This document shows positions 16,221 through 24,487 of a stretch of 36,664 nucleotides of DNA, piece after piece; position 1 is the stretch's first letter; every line of letters starts with the position of its first letter. The stretch is from assembly GCF_019052365.1 (NCBI RefSeq), contig NZ_JAHQUY010000032.1:1-36664 (forward strand), given 5' to 3'. Position numbers and translations under genes: made by a program. The notes beneath the pieces were generated by a model. The model saw only the letters and a list, made by a program, of their open reading frames with translations, had not been told where the DNA came from and ran no database searches. Origin of the DNA: Leyella stercorea (GTDB lineage Bacteria; Bacteroidota; Bacteroidia; Bacteroidales; Bacteroidaceae).

Positions 16221-17624
16221 ATGGCAAAGGATTTTATAGTAGCTATTGAGCTCGGGTCGTCAAAGATGACCGGAATTGCCGGAAGGAAAAACCCCGATGG
16301 CAGCATCTCTATTCTTGCTGTCGCTAAAGAAGACTCCGCCTCGTACATACGCAAGGGCGTAGCATATAATATTGAACGTACCGCACAGGGACTGAGCAAC
16401 ATTGTAAGCAAACTCAAGAATACTCTCAAAACCGAAATAGAACAGGTGTATGTAGGCATCGGAGGCCAGAGCATACACAGCGTCAAGAACTCCATCGTGA
16501 AGGAACTGCCGCTCGACTGCATCGTGTCGCAGGATATGGTGAACGAACTCATGGACACCAACCGCAGCATGGAATACAAAGACTGCGAGATTCTCGACGC
16601 CATAACACAAGAATACAATGTGGACGGACACTACGAGGACGACCCCGTAGGCATCCAGGCAAGACATCTTGAGGGCAACTTCCTCAACGTGCTGTGGCGC
16701 CGCTCGTTCTACCGCAACCTCAACAAGAGTCTCGACAACTCAGGCATAAAGGTGGCTGAGATGTATCTCGCCCCGCTCACGATGGCCGACTGCGTGCTCA
16801 CCGATGCCGAGAAGCGCGCAGGATGCGTGCTCGTAGACCTCGGCGCCGACACCACAACCGTATCGGTCTACTACCGCAACAAGCTGCGCCATATCGCCGT
16901 GCTTCCGCTCGGCGGATCTAACGTGACCAAAGACCTCGAGTCGTTGCAGATAGACGAGATAAACGCAGAGGCGATGAAGCTGAAGCACGCCTCGGCTCTG
17001 ACCAACGAGAAAGATATAGACGCCGACGCAACTCTACCCATCGGCGACGGCAGAACGATACCCAGCCGCATGTTCATCCAGGTGGTTGAGGCGCGCATGC
17101 TCGAGATAGTGGAGAACGTGAAGTATCTCGTGCCACACGAGTTCGCCGACAAACTGCTCGGCGGCATCGTGCTCACCGGCGGCGGCAGCAACATGAAGAA
17201 CGTAGAGAAGCTCTTCCACGAAGTGTTCGACGTGGAGAAGGTGCGCATCGCGAAGTCTACCACACTCAACATCAACAAGAAGGACTCCGACGTGATTCTC
17301 TCTGAGGACGGCACCACGAACACCATTCTCGGTCTGCTCGCAAAGGGCGACATGAACTGCGCCGGACGCGCCATCAGCGGGTCGCTCTTCGACGAAGAAG
17401 TGGAGCCGGGCTCAGAGAACACAGTCACTCTCGACCCGACGCTGGCAACAACAGGCACAGGCACACAGCCTGCAGCGCAGACCACAGCACAGCCCGCCGC
17501 CAATGCAGAGGAAGAAGAGGAAGAGAAGGCTCCGGAGCCACATAAGCCCACAAAGTTCAGCCGCTTCTTCGGCTCGCTCAAGAAGTTCGGAAGCTCTATC
17601 TTCGAACCCGATGTCAATGAATAA
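16221..17624 (+). CDS. ftsA: Cell division protein FtsA
   Basis: FtsA is the actin-like ATPase that tethers FtsZ to the membrane. The 467 residues show the phosphate-1 loop VAIELGSSKMTGIAG, the SHS2/1C-type region (VYVGIGGQSIHSVKN), VLVDLGADTTTVSVYYRNKL (phosphate 2) and GGIVLTGGGSNMKNVEKL (adenosine motif). An acidic, alanine/threonine-rich linker (about 395-440) leads to a C-terminal amphipathic helix, KFSRFFGSLKKFGSSIF, suited to membrane binding. The gap from ftsQ is 53 bases with no clear promoter. ftsZ follows after 20 bases. Confidence 0.95.
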   Translation: MAKDFIVAIELGSSKMTGIAGRKNPDGSISILAVAKEDSASYIRKGVAYNIERTAQGLSNIVSKLKNTLKTEIEQVYVGIGGQSIHSVKNSIVKELPLDCIVSQDMVNELMDTNRSMEYKDCEILDAITQEYNVDGHYEDDPVGIQARHLEGNFLNVLWRRSFYRNLNKSLDNSGIKVAEMYLAPLTMADCVLTDAEKRAGCVLVDLGADTTTVSVYYRNKLRHIAVLPLGGSNVTKDLESLQIDEINAEAMKLKHASALTNEKDIDADATLPIGDGRTIPSRMFIQVVEARMLEIVENVKYLVPHEFADKLLGGIVLTGGGSNMKNVEKLFHEVFDVEKVRIAKSTTLNINKKDSDVILSEDGTTNTILGLLAKGDMNCAGRAISGSLFDEEVEPGSENTVTLDPTLATTGTGTQPAAQTTAQPAANAEEEEEEKAPEPHKPTKFSRFFGSLKKFGSSIFEPDVNE

Positions 17625-17644
17625 CCCTTAACACGATTATTACT

Positions 17645-18967
17645 ATGTCAGACAATATCAACCCGATGGTGGACTTCGGTGCACCTGAAAAAGAGAATAC
17701 TATTATTAAGGTGATTGGTGTAGGTGGAGGCGGCGGCAACGCCGTCAACCACATGTACCGCGAGGGCATACACGACGTGTCGTTCGTGCTCTGCAACACA
17801 GATATGCAGGCGCTCAACGATTCGCCCGTGCCCATGAAGCTGCAGCTCGGCAAGGAAGGACTCGGAGCCGGCAACAAGCCAGAGAAGGCGCGTCAGGCTG
17901 CCGAGGAGAGCATCAACGACATCAAGTCGATGCTCAGCGACGGCACGAAGATGACCTTCATCACCGCTGGAATGGGCGGCGGAACAGGTACTGGAGCTGC
18001 GCCGGTTATCGCCCGCGTGTCGAAGGAACTCGACATCCTCACGGTAGGCATCGTCACCATCCCGTTCCGCTTCGAGGGCAAGAAGAAGATCAACCAGGCT
18101 CTCGACGGCGTAGACGAGATGGCGAAGCACGTAGACGCGCTCCTCGTTATCAACAACGAGCGTCTGCGCAAGATTTATCCCGAGCTCACCGTGCTCGACG
18201 CGTTCGGAAAGGCTGACGATACGCTCAGTGTGGCAGCGAAGTCAATCGCCGAAATCATCACCAACCACGGACTCATCAACCTCGACTTCAACGACGTTAA
18301 GACCGTGCTCAAGGACGGCGGCGTGGCTATCATGTCTACTGGCTACGGCGAGGGCGACGGTCGTGTGAAACTGGCTATACAGGACGCACTCAATTCGCCG
18401 CTTCTCAACGACAACGACATCTTCAACTCGAAGAAGATTCTTCTCAGCATCAACTTCTCGAATGGCAGCGACAAGGATAACCAGTCAGCCGGCGGCCTCA
18501 TGATGGAGGAGATGAACGAGGTGAACGACTTCATGGAGCAGTTCGGCTCCGACTTCGAAATCAAGTGGGGTATCGGTCTCGACCCCGATCTCGGCAACAA
18601 GGTGAAGGTAACGATCCTCGCTACGGGCTTCGGCATCAGAGACGTCGACGGAATGGACTCGCACATCAAGAAGATTGTTAAGGAGGCTGACGACAAGGCG
18701 ACAGAAACGGAGATAGAGCAAGGCATACGTATTGGTAAGTACTACCCCGGTGACAACGGTACTACGGTGTACAAGAGTCGTCCGCACATCTTCCGCTTCC
18801 GGCCTGAGGACCTCGACAACGAGGAGGTTATACTCGCCGTTGAGAACACTCCGACATACAAGCGTACATCGCAGCAGGTGAAGGAGCTGCAACACCGTGT
18901 ATCTGACGAGCGCAAACAGGTGAAGCAGCAGCCTGAAGAGGAGGTTGTGCGCACTATCAAGTTCTAA
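17645..18967 (+). CDS. ftsZ: Cell division protein FtsZ
   Basis: FtsZ is the tubulin-like GTPase that forms the division ring. Family signatures include IKVIGVGGGGGNAVNHM at the N-terminus, the GTP-binding GGGTGTG at residues 111-117, LGAGNKPEKARQAAEES, VNDFMEQFGSDFEIKWG, and the T7-loop region LINLDFNDVKTVL. After the core, a short tail holds ENTPTYKRTSQQV, which aligns loosely with the conserved C-terminal peptide D-I/V-P-x-F/Y-L, but it is followed by a further 30 or so charged residues ending in EEEVVRTIKF. The gene closes the dcw cluster and is followed by a terminator-like hairpin at 19054-19098. Confidence 0.97.
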   Translation: MSDNINPMVDFGAPEKENTIIKVIGVGGGGGNAVNHMYREGIHDVSFVLCNTDMQALNDSPVPMKLQLGKEGLGAGNKPEKARQAAEESINDIKSMLSDGTKMTFITAGMGGGTGTGAAPVIARVSKELDILTVGIVTIPFRFEGKKKINQALDGVDEMAKHVDALLVINNERLRKIYPELTVLDAFGKADDTLSVAAKSIAEIITNHGLINLDFNDVKTVLKDGGVAIMSTGYGEGDGRVKLAIQDALNSPLLNDNDIFNSKKILLSINFSNGSDKDNQSAGGLMMEEMNEVNDFMEQFGSDFEIKWGIGLDPDLGNKVKVTILATGFGIRDVDGMDSHIKKIVKEADDKATETEIEQGIRIGKYYPGDNGTTVYKSRPHIFRFRPEDLDNEEVILAVENTPTYKRTSQQVKELQHRVSDERKQVKQQPEEEVVRTIKF

Positions 18968-19053
18968 TGACCGAACACTCTGTCGCTTGCAGGCTGAATG
19001 CAAACAAAGCTGTAAGCGGCATATACTTGTAAAACTACAAATATAGCACTACG

Positions 19054-19098
19054 AAGGGCAATATCAAAACATCAACAGGATGGCTTGATATTGCCCTT
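19054..19098 (+). terminator. Hairpin behind ftsZ
   Basis: Perfect 14-base arms (AAGGGCAATATCAA at 19054-19067 and its complement at 19085-19098) enclose 17 bases and are followed by TTGTTGTTCT. The U-tract is weak, but position and stem support termination of the dcw transcript. The rest of the 294-base ftsZ-dxs gap holds only the dxs promoter. Confidence 0.65.
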
Positions 19099-19215
19099 TG
19101 TTGTTCTCAAGAAACGAGTTCTTTGCCGTTGAGGGAAACGCATGTAGGGTTGAATAAACGCAATATCGGTAAGTTCTGCCGTATTGGCGGTATGCGCCGT
19201 ACGGAACATTTTGCG

Positions 19216-19224
19216 TAACTTTGC
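19216..19224 (+). promoter_or_regulatory. Predicted -7 box of the dxs-like gene
   Basis: TAACTTTGC matches TAnnTTTGC exactly, 37 bases ahead of the ATG. A -33 TTTG at proper spacing is not evident. Confidence 0.55.
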
Positions 19225-19261
19225 AATCTGAAAAACGTAAAACATAAAAGATAAAACAAGC

Positions 19262-21052
19262 ATGTACATAGAAAAGATTAAGTCGCCAGCCGACTTGAAA
19301 GGGCTGGACATAGAGGCGCTTAACATTGTGGCGGACGAGACACGTGCGGCGGTGCTCAATCGCGTGAGCAAGCACGGCGGACACGTAGGTCCGAACCTCG
19401 GCTTCGTTGAGGCGACCATCGCACTGCACTACGTGTTCGATGCGCCGGTGGACAAGTTCGTGTTCGACGTCAGCCACCAGTGCTACCCGCACAAGGTGCT
19501 TACAGGTCGCGCCGCAGGTTTCCTCGGCGATGTCGATGATATGAACGCCATATCTGGCTATTCGTCGCCGTCGGAATGCCCCGAGTACGACAACTTCGAG
19601 GTGGGTCACACCTCCACATCCATTAGCCTTGCCACCGGTCTGCAGAAGGCGCGCGACGTGAAGGGCACGCACGAGAACATCATAGCCGTCATCGGCGACG
19701 GCTCGCTCTCGGGCGGTGAGGCGTTCGAGGGTCTCGACGAGGCGTCGGAGCTGGGCACAGGCATCATCATCGTGGTGAACGACAACGAGATGTCTATCGC
19801 CGAGAACCACGGCGGAATATACAAGAATCTGCGTGCGCTGCGCGAGAGCAACGGAGCGTGCGAGCACAACTGGTTCAAGGCGTGGGGCTTCGACTACACG
19901 TATCTTGAGGAGGGCAACGATATCGCGAAGCTCATCGAGGTGTTTCGCAGCGTGAAGGACACCGACCGCCCAACCGTGGTGCACATACACACGGAGAAGG
20001 GTCACGGCTATGCGCCCGCCGTGCAGAATAAGGAGGCGTGGCACTGGGGACTGCCCTTCAATCTCGACGACGGCTCGCGCCCCGTGCGCAATGCCGACGG
20101 CTCTATGCCCGACGTCGTGCCTGCGGAAGACTACGCCGTGCTGTTCAGCGACTGGATGCTGCGTGAGATGAAGCTCGACCCGACGCTTATCGCCGTCACG
20201 GCAGGCACGCCTGCAGCCGGCGGATTCACAGCCGCAAAGCGCAAGGAGGCTGGTTCGCAGCATATAGACATGGGCATAGCCGAGGAGCAGGCTGTAGCAA
20301 TGATATCGGGCATGGCGAAGGGCGGACTGCATCCCGTGTGGACCGTCTACAGCACCTTCATCCAGCGCACGTATGACCAGATAGCGCAGGACCTCTGCAT
20401 CAATGCCAATCCGGCTGTCATCAACGTTGTGGGCGGCGGTGTGCGCTCCATGAACGACATCACGCACATCTGCCTGTTCGACATACCGATGCTCTGCGGC
20501 ATCCCCGGTCTTGTCTATCTTGCGCCCACTAACTGTGAGGAGTATTTCGCCATGCTCCGTTGGGCTATAAAGCAGGAAAAGACGCCCGTTGCGCTGCGTG
20601 TTCCGACGGGCGAAGTGGTGCACACTACTGAGCAGGTTGATGCCGAGTACGCCTGCGAGCCGCAGTACAAGGTGGCGCACAGAGGCTCGAAGGTGGCTGT
20701 AGTTGCAGCCGGTTCGTTCTATCAGAAGGGCGAGAGCGTCGTCGGTCTGCTCGCCGAGAAGGGCATCGATGCAACGCTCATCAATCCGCGCTACCTTAAC
20801 GACGTTGACGCCGCTACGCTCGATGCGCTGAAGCCCGACCATCAGCTTGTGGTGACGCTCGAAGACGGCTGTAAGGACGGCGGATTCGGCGAGCGCATCG
20901 CCGCCTACTACGGCACTTCCGATATGAAAGTGCTCGTATGCGGCGTGAAGAAAGGTCTCTACGACCGCTTCGACGTCGAGCAGTTGCTCTCCGACAACCG
21001 TCTGCTCGACGCTCAGATTGTAGAGGATGTGCTCGCAGCTTTAGGCGAATAA
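19262..21052 (+). CDS. dxs: 1-deoxy-D-xylulose-5-phosphate synthase-like protein (divergent)
   Basis: This 596-residue thiamine-diphosphate enzyme has the DXS arrangement: SKHGGHVGPNLGFVEATIALHYVF near 36-60, SHQCYPHKVLTGR at 71-83, the diphosphate-binding GDGSLSGGEAFEGLDEA from 145 with Asn173 and Asn175 (NDNEMS), a catalytic-type Glu342 in IAEEQAVAM, and a C-terminal transketolase domain ending with an EDGCKDGGFG segment. DXS joins pyruvate and glyceraldehyde-3-phosphate for isoprenoid, thiamine and pyridoxal synthesis. It is shorter than the usual 620-640 residues, and motifs such as GDGSLSGGEAFEG differ from the textbook GDGAxTAGMAFEA, so it may be a second, divergent DXS paralogue with another acceptor. 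It is transcribed alone between the ftsZ terminator and an inverted-repeat region. Confidence 0.8.
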   Translation: MYIEKIKSPADLKGLDIEALNIVADETRAAVLNRVSKHGGHVGPNLGFVEATIALHYVFDAPVDKFVFDVSHQCYPHKVLTGRAAGFLGDVDDMNAISGYSSPSECPEYDNFEVGHTSTSISLATGLQKARDVKGTHENIIAVIGDGSLSGGEAFEGLDEASELGTGIIIVVNDNEMSIAENHGGIYKNLRALRESNGACEHNWFKAWGFDYTYLEEGNDIAKLIEVFRSVKDTDRPTVVHIHTEKGHGYAPAVQNKEAWHWGLPFNLDDGSRPVRNADGSMPDVVPAEDYAVLFSDWMLREMKLDPTLIAVTAGTPAAGGFTAAKRKEAGSQHIDMGIAEEQAVAMISGMAKGGLHPVWTVYSTFIQRTYDQIAQDLCINANPAVINVVGGGVRSMNDITHICLFDIPMLCGIPGLVYLAPTNCEEYFAMLRWAIKQEKTPVALRVPTGEVVHTTEQVDAEYACEPQYKVAHRGSKVAVVAAGSFYQKGESVVGLLAEKGIDATLINPRYLNDVDAATLDALKPDHQLVVTLEDGCKDGGFGERIAAYYGTSDMKVLVCGVKKGLYDRFDVEQLLSDNRLLDAQIVEDVLAALGE

Positions 21053-21076
21053 GCGCCCCGTGCTTGAGACTTACAG

Positions 21077-21160
21077 ATACGCAACGACCGATACGTACAT
21101 CCGCGTCGGTCGTTGCGTATGTTCGTATCGGTCGTTATGTATGTCTGCGCCGTTCGGCGC
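21077..21160 (+). terminator. Overlapping alternative hairpins behind the dxs-like gene
   Basis: A perfect 15-base stem pairs ATACGCAACGACCGA (21077-21091) with 21106-21120. A competing 18-base stem with one mismatch pairs 21083-21100 with 21119-21136. They share bases and cannot form together. A small GCGCC-GTTC-GGCGC hairpin (21147-21160) and a T-rich run follow. This lies between two convergent genes and could terminate from both sides. Confidence 0.6.
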
Positions 21161-21172
21161 GGATGATTTTCC

Positions 21173-21784
21173 TTATATTTTTCTAACCTCTTCGATTATT
21201 GTCTTCTTCATATTTTCCCATGATTCGTCGCACAACATCTTGGGCATCGGTTGCATCTCTGCATCCTCAAAATAAGTCAGGCTCATAAGGGCTCTGAAGA
21301 AGCTGTGATCGGGGTATTTGTCTTTGTAGAAATCAAGGAGTTCTGGCAATGTGTAGTGCTTTAGAAGGAAATAAACATCCACAAAATCCTTTCGTGTTCC
21401 TCGTCCTTCAATGGCGTTTATTTTCATTGCTGCGATGTCTTTTGTAGAAGCCAGTCGTATGCCGTCTTTTGAAACTGGGGTATCTATCCACGGATAGCAG
21501 CTATAGTTCACGAAGTCAACCTTTATTCCATTAACGGCATATATTCTGATTGTCTTCGTTTCTTTGATTGTCTCAACTTTACCATACTTGGAGAGTATTG
21601 CAAATGTATCTTCCTGTTCACATTCCAAGTCTCCAAAGAAGTCCAAGTCTATTGATTTGCGATGACCATACTGTAAAGCTAAAGCGGTTCCGCCTACCAA
21701 TCTCATTTTAGAGAAGTCAGGTTCTTGCATTAACGCTTTTAAGAGTTCCAGTGTGTTGGGTTCGACTGTGCAATACGATAACAT
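21173..21784 (-). CDS. AbiEii/AbiGii-type nucleotidyltransferase (toxin candidate)
   Basis: The 203-residue protein has the nucleotidyltransferase-like AbiEii/AbiGii (DUF1814) pattern: VGGTALALQYGHRKSIDLDFF near residues 31-51, with the GG and the D-x-D acidic pair, IKVDFVNY near 95, and the C-terminal KINAIEGRGTRKDFVDVYFLLK box near 125-146. Family members act as nucleotidyltransferase toxins in type IV-like toxin-antitoxin and phage-exclusion modules. The start at 21784 is backed by a strong AAAAGGAGG Shine-Dalgarno (21792-21800) seven bases upstream, rare in this window. It overlaps the upstream small gene by 46 bases in another frame, so the two are probably coupled. Toxicity is inferred from the family. 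Confidence 0.85.
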   Translation of the reverse strand: MLSYCTVEPNTLELLKALMQEPDFSKMRLVGGTALALQYGHRKSIDLDFFGDLECEQEDTFAILSKYGKVETIKETKTIRIYAVNGIKVDFVNYSCYPWIDTPVSKDGIRLASTKDIAAMKINAIEGRGTRKDFVDVYFLLKHYTLPELLDFYKDKYPDHSFFRALMSLTYFEDAEMQPMPKMLCDESWENMKKTIIEEVRKI

Positions 21785-22044
21785 CTATAGTCCTCCTTTT
21801 TAGTATTTGAAATAGCACAAATATAGGATAGGCAGACGGGGTCTAAAGACCGTAAATTCATACAGATATTTACGATCTTTTCTTTTCCGTAGTAGTTTAC
21901 CAATATGTTCCAATCGCTCCATTTACCGTATTCCAACACTCTTTGTACAAAGAACGAAGGGTACTTGTCCATGTCGGTTTGTGATATATCTACATCCCAA
22001 AACAACACAGGAGACAATTGTTCTTTACATTCTGTTCTGTCCAT
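21739..22044 (-). CDS. DUF6922-like small protein, presumed antitoxin partner
   Basis: This 101-residue protein has the pattern FWDVDISQTDMDKYPSFFVQRVLEYGKWSDWNILVNYYG followed by LRSLDPVCLSYICAISNTKKEDYRCYR. It resembles small Bacteroidetes proteins of the DUF6922 type that commonly precede AbiEii-type genes. It starts 22 bases after the speA stop and overlaps the toxin gene, so the pair may be read from the topA-aroK-speA transcript or from a local promoter in the short gap. A perfect 16-base inverted repeat has one arm across its start (22044-22059) and the other inside the gene (21810-21825). Family assignment is from memory of the motif; antitoxin function is inferred from order. Confidence 0.7.
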   Translation of the reverse strand: MDRTECKEQLSPVLFWDVDISQTDMDKYPSFFVQRVLEYGKWSDWNILVNYYGKEKIVNICMNLRSLDPVCLSYICAISNTKKEDYRCYRIAQSNPTHWNS

Positions 22045-22066
22045 ATATTTGTGCTATTTGTTATTT

Positions 22067-23959
22067 CTACTCCAGATAAGTGTAGCCGTAGAGACCTGAG
22101 CGATAGTTGCTGAGGAACTCCTTGCCTTCTTCGAGCGAGATCTTGCCCGCCTTGACGCTCTTTGTCACCCAAATCTCGAGCTGGCGCACGAGCTTCTTCG
22201 GGTTATACTGCACGTAGTCGAGCACCTCCTCAACGGTCTCGCCGTCGAATATCTGGTCGATGTGGTAGGTGTCGTCCTTCACCGAGATGTGCACGGCGTT
22301 GGTGTCGCCGAAGAGGTTGTGCATGTCGCCCAATATCTCCTGGTAAGCACCCACGAGGAACACGCCCAGATAGTACTCCTCGTTCTTCTTTATCGTGTGT
22401 ACGGGCAGCACGTGCGACGCCTGTCGGTTGGTAACGAAGTTGGCAATCTTGCCGTCCGAGTCGCAAGTGATGTCCTGCAGCGTAGCGTTGCGCGTAGGGC
22501 GTTCGTCGAGTCGCTGTATGGGCACGATAGGGAAGAGCTGGTCGATAGCCCAAGCGTCGGGCAGCGACTGGAAGAGCGAGAAGTTGCAGAAATACTTGTC
22601 GGCAAGCACCTTGTCGAGTCCGCGCAGCTCGTCGGGCATGTGCTTCATGCTCTTAGCCATGCTGTTCACCTCGCGGCAGATGCTCCAGTACATGCTCTCT
22701 ATCTCGGCGCGTGTGCGCAGGTCGACGATGCCGTGCGAGAAGAGGTCGAGCGCCTCGTCGCGTATCTGTTCGGCGTCGTGCCAGTTCTCGAGCATCGTGC
22801 GCGGGACGAGGTTATCCCATATCTCGTAGAGGTCCTTCACGAGCTGATGGTCGTTCTCTGTAGGCTCAAACTCCTCGCGCATCTGCGGCAGCGATGTTGT
22901 CTCGAGCACGTCGATGATGAGCACCGAGTGGTGAGCCGACAGCGAGCGTCCGCTCTCGGTGATGAGGTTCGGGTGCGGTATCTCGTTCTTGTCCGACGCG
23001 TCGACGAAGGTGTAGACGCAGTCGTTCACGTACTCCTGGATAGAGTAGTTGACCGAACTCTCCGAGCTCGACGAGCGTGTGCCGTCGTAGTCGACGCCGA
23101 GTCCGCCGCCGCAGTCGACGAAGTCGATGTTATAGCCCAGCTTGTGCAGCTGCACGTAGAAGTTGGCAGCCTCGCGCAGGGCGGTCTGTATGCGGCGTAT
23201 CTTTGTAATCTGCGAGCCGATGTGGAAGTGGATGAGGCGCACGCAGTCGTGCAAGCCCTTCTCGTCGAGCGTCTGCAAAGCCTGTAGCAGCTCCGACGAG
23301 CGCAGACCGAACTTCGAGGCGTCGCCGCCGCTCTCCTGCCACTTGCCCGAGCCCGACGAGGCGAGCTTGATGCGTATGCCGATATTGGGGCGTACGCCGA
23401 GCTTCTTTGCGGCAGCGGCGATGAGCCCAATCTCGTTCATCTTCTCAACGACGATGAATATGCGCTTGCCCATCTTCTGCGCCAGCAGCGCCAGCTCGAT
23501 GTAGCTCTGGTCCTTGTAGCCGTTGCAGACGATGATAGAGTCGCTCTGGCACTGCACGGCTATCACAGCGTGCAGCTCGGGCTTTGAGCCGCACTCCAGT
23601 CCGAGGTTGAACTTGCGTCCGTGCGAGATAATCTCCTCTACGACGGGCTGCATCTGGTTCACCTTGATAGGGTAGACGATGAAGTTCTCGCCCTTGTAGT
23701 TGTACTCCTCAGCCGCCTTCTTGAAGCAGCTTGAAGTCTTCTCGATGCGGTTGTCAAGAATGTCGGGGAAGCGCAGCAGCACCGGCGGCGTAACGTCGCG
23801 CAGCTGCAGTTCGTCCATCACGTCGCGCAGGTCAATCTGTACGTTGTCTTTGCATGGCGTCACGTACATGTCGCCCTTGTCGTTTACACCGAAGTAAGAC
23901 GTGCCCCAACCGTTGATGTTGTAGAGCTCGCGTGAATCGTCAATGGTCCATTTCTTCAT
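22067..23959 (-). CDS. speA: Biosynthetic arginine decarboxylase
   Basis: SpeA converts arginine to agmatine with pyridoxal phosphate, the first step of the agmatine route to putrescine or spermidine. The 630 residues fit the family length. The N-terminal part holds the PLP-lysine strand FIVYPIKVNQMQPVVEEI near residue 100, LECGSKPELHAVIA, then the substrate/PLP segments LIHFHIGSQIT and VDCGGGLGVDYDGT, followed by the helical inserts and the IVPIQRLDERPTRNATLQDITCDSDG block of the C-terminal beta domain. The ATG overlaps the aroK stop (ATGA), so translation is likely coupled in a topA-aroK-speA operon. Confidence 0.95.
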   Translation of the reverse strand: MKKWTIDDSRELYNINGWGTSYFGVNDKGDMYVTPCKDNVQIDLRDVMDELQLRDVTPPVLLRFPDILDNRIEKTSSCFKKAAEEYNYKGENFIVYPIKVNQMQPVVEEIISHGRKFNLGLECGSKPELHAVIAVQCQSDSIIVCNGYKDQSYIELALLAQKMGKRIFIVVEKMNEIGLIAAAAKKLGVRPNIGIRIKLASSGSGKWQESGGDASKFGLRSSELLQALQTLDEKGLHDCVRLIHFHIGSQITKIRRIQTALREAANFYVQLHKLGYNIDFVDCGGGLGVDYDGTRSSSSESSVNYSIQEYVNDCVYTFVDASDKNEIPHPNLITESGRSLSAHHSVLIIDVLETTSLPQMREEFEPTENDHQLVKDLYEIWDNLVPRTMLENWHDAEQIRDEALDLFSHGIVDLRTRAEIESMYWSICREVNSMAKSMKHMPDELRGLDKVLADKYFCNFSLFQSLPDAWAIDQLFPIVPIQRLDERPTRNATLQDITCDSDGKIANFVTNRQASHVLPVHTIKKNEEYYLGVFLVGAYQEILGDMHNLFGDTNAVHISVKDDTYHIDQIFDGETVEEVLDYVQYNPKKLVRQLEIWVTKSVKAGKISLEEGKEFLSNYRSGLYGYTYLE

Positions 23960-24483
23960 CTCTTGAGTATTTTTCTCAGGTTTTCTATTGTTGTTTGTAT
24001 TTTCGTGAAATTGTCGAGCAAGTCGACGTTCAATGTATGATTAGCTTTTGAGTAGAACTCCTCGCGCTTGGCGAGCTGTTCGACGATGAATGTCCTCACC
24101 TCGTCGGGCGACTTGCCGAGCAGCAGCGGTCGCACGCGGTGTCCCATCTGCAGATGTTCGTAGAGCACTTCGGGCGACGCCTTGAGGTAGACCACCTGCG
24201 CCTGCGAGTTCATGTAGTCGATATTGTCGTAGAAGCACGGCGTGCCGCCGCCGCACGAGATGACGACGTTCTCGAACTCCGCCACTTCGTGCAGCATGTT
24301 GTGCTCGATGCGGCGGAATCCGTCTTCGCCCTTCTCGTCGAATATCTGCTTTATGGTGCGGCGCATGCGTGTCTCTATATACCAGTCGAGGTCGTAGAAC
24401 GTCACGCCGAGCTCCTTGGCGAGAGCCTTTCCGATGGTTGTCTTGCCGGCTCCCATATAGCCGATGAGGATGATTCGTGTCAT
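23956..24483 (-). CDS. aroK: Shikimate kinase
   Basis: Shikimate kinase phosphorylates shikimate on the chorismate pathway to aromatic amino acids. The 175-residue protein starts with the Walker A loop GYMGAGKTTIGKALA at about 8-22, then has FYDLDWYIETRMRRTIKQIFDEKGEDGFRRIE with the shikimate-binding Asp and Arg, SCGGGTPCF (the GGG substrate loop), and the lid segment HRVRPLL with its catalytic arginine. It begins 4 bases after the topA stop and overlaps speA by 4 bases, a tight operon. Confidence 0.96.
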   Translation of the reverse strand: MTRIILIGYMGAGKTTIGKALAKELGVTFYDLDWYIETRMRRTIKQIFDEKGEDGFRRIEHNMLHEVAEFENVVISCGGGTPCFYDNIDYMNSQAQVVYLKASPEVLYEHLQMGHRVRPLLLGKSPDEVRTFIVEQLAKREEFYSKANHTLNVDLLDNFTKIQTTIENLRKILKR

Positions 24484-24487
24484 TCTT

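Noticed and set aside
19064..20842. Minus-strand open frame of 592 codons opposite the dxs-like gene
   Set aside because: It runs antisense to a gene with clear thiamine-diphosphate motifs. Its own product is His/Arg/Val-rich with no motif. Codon bias in the real gene keeps the opposite frame open.
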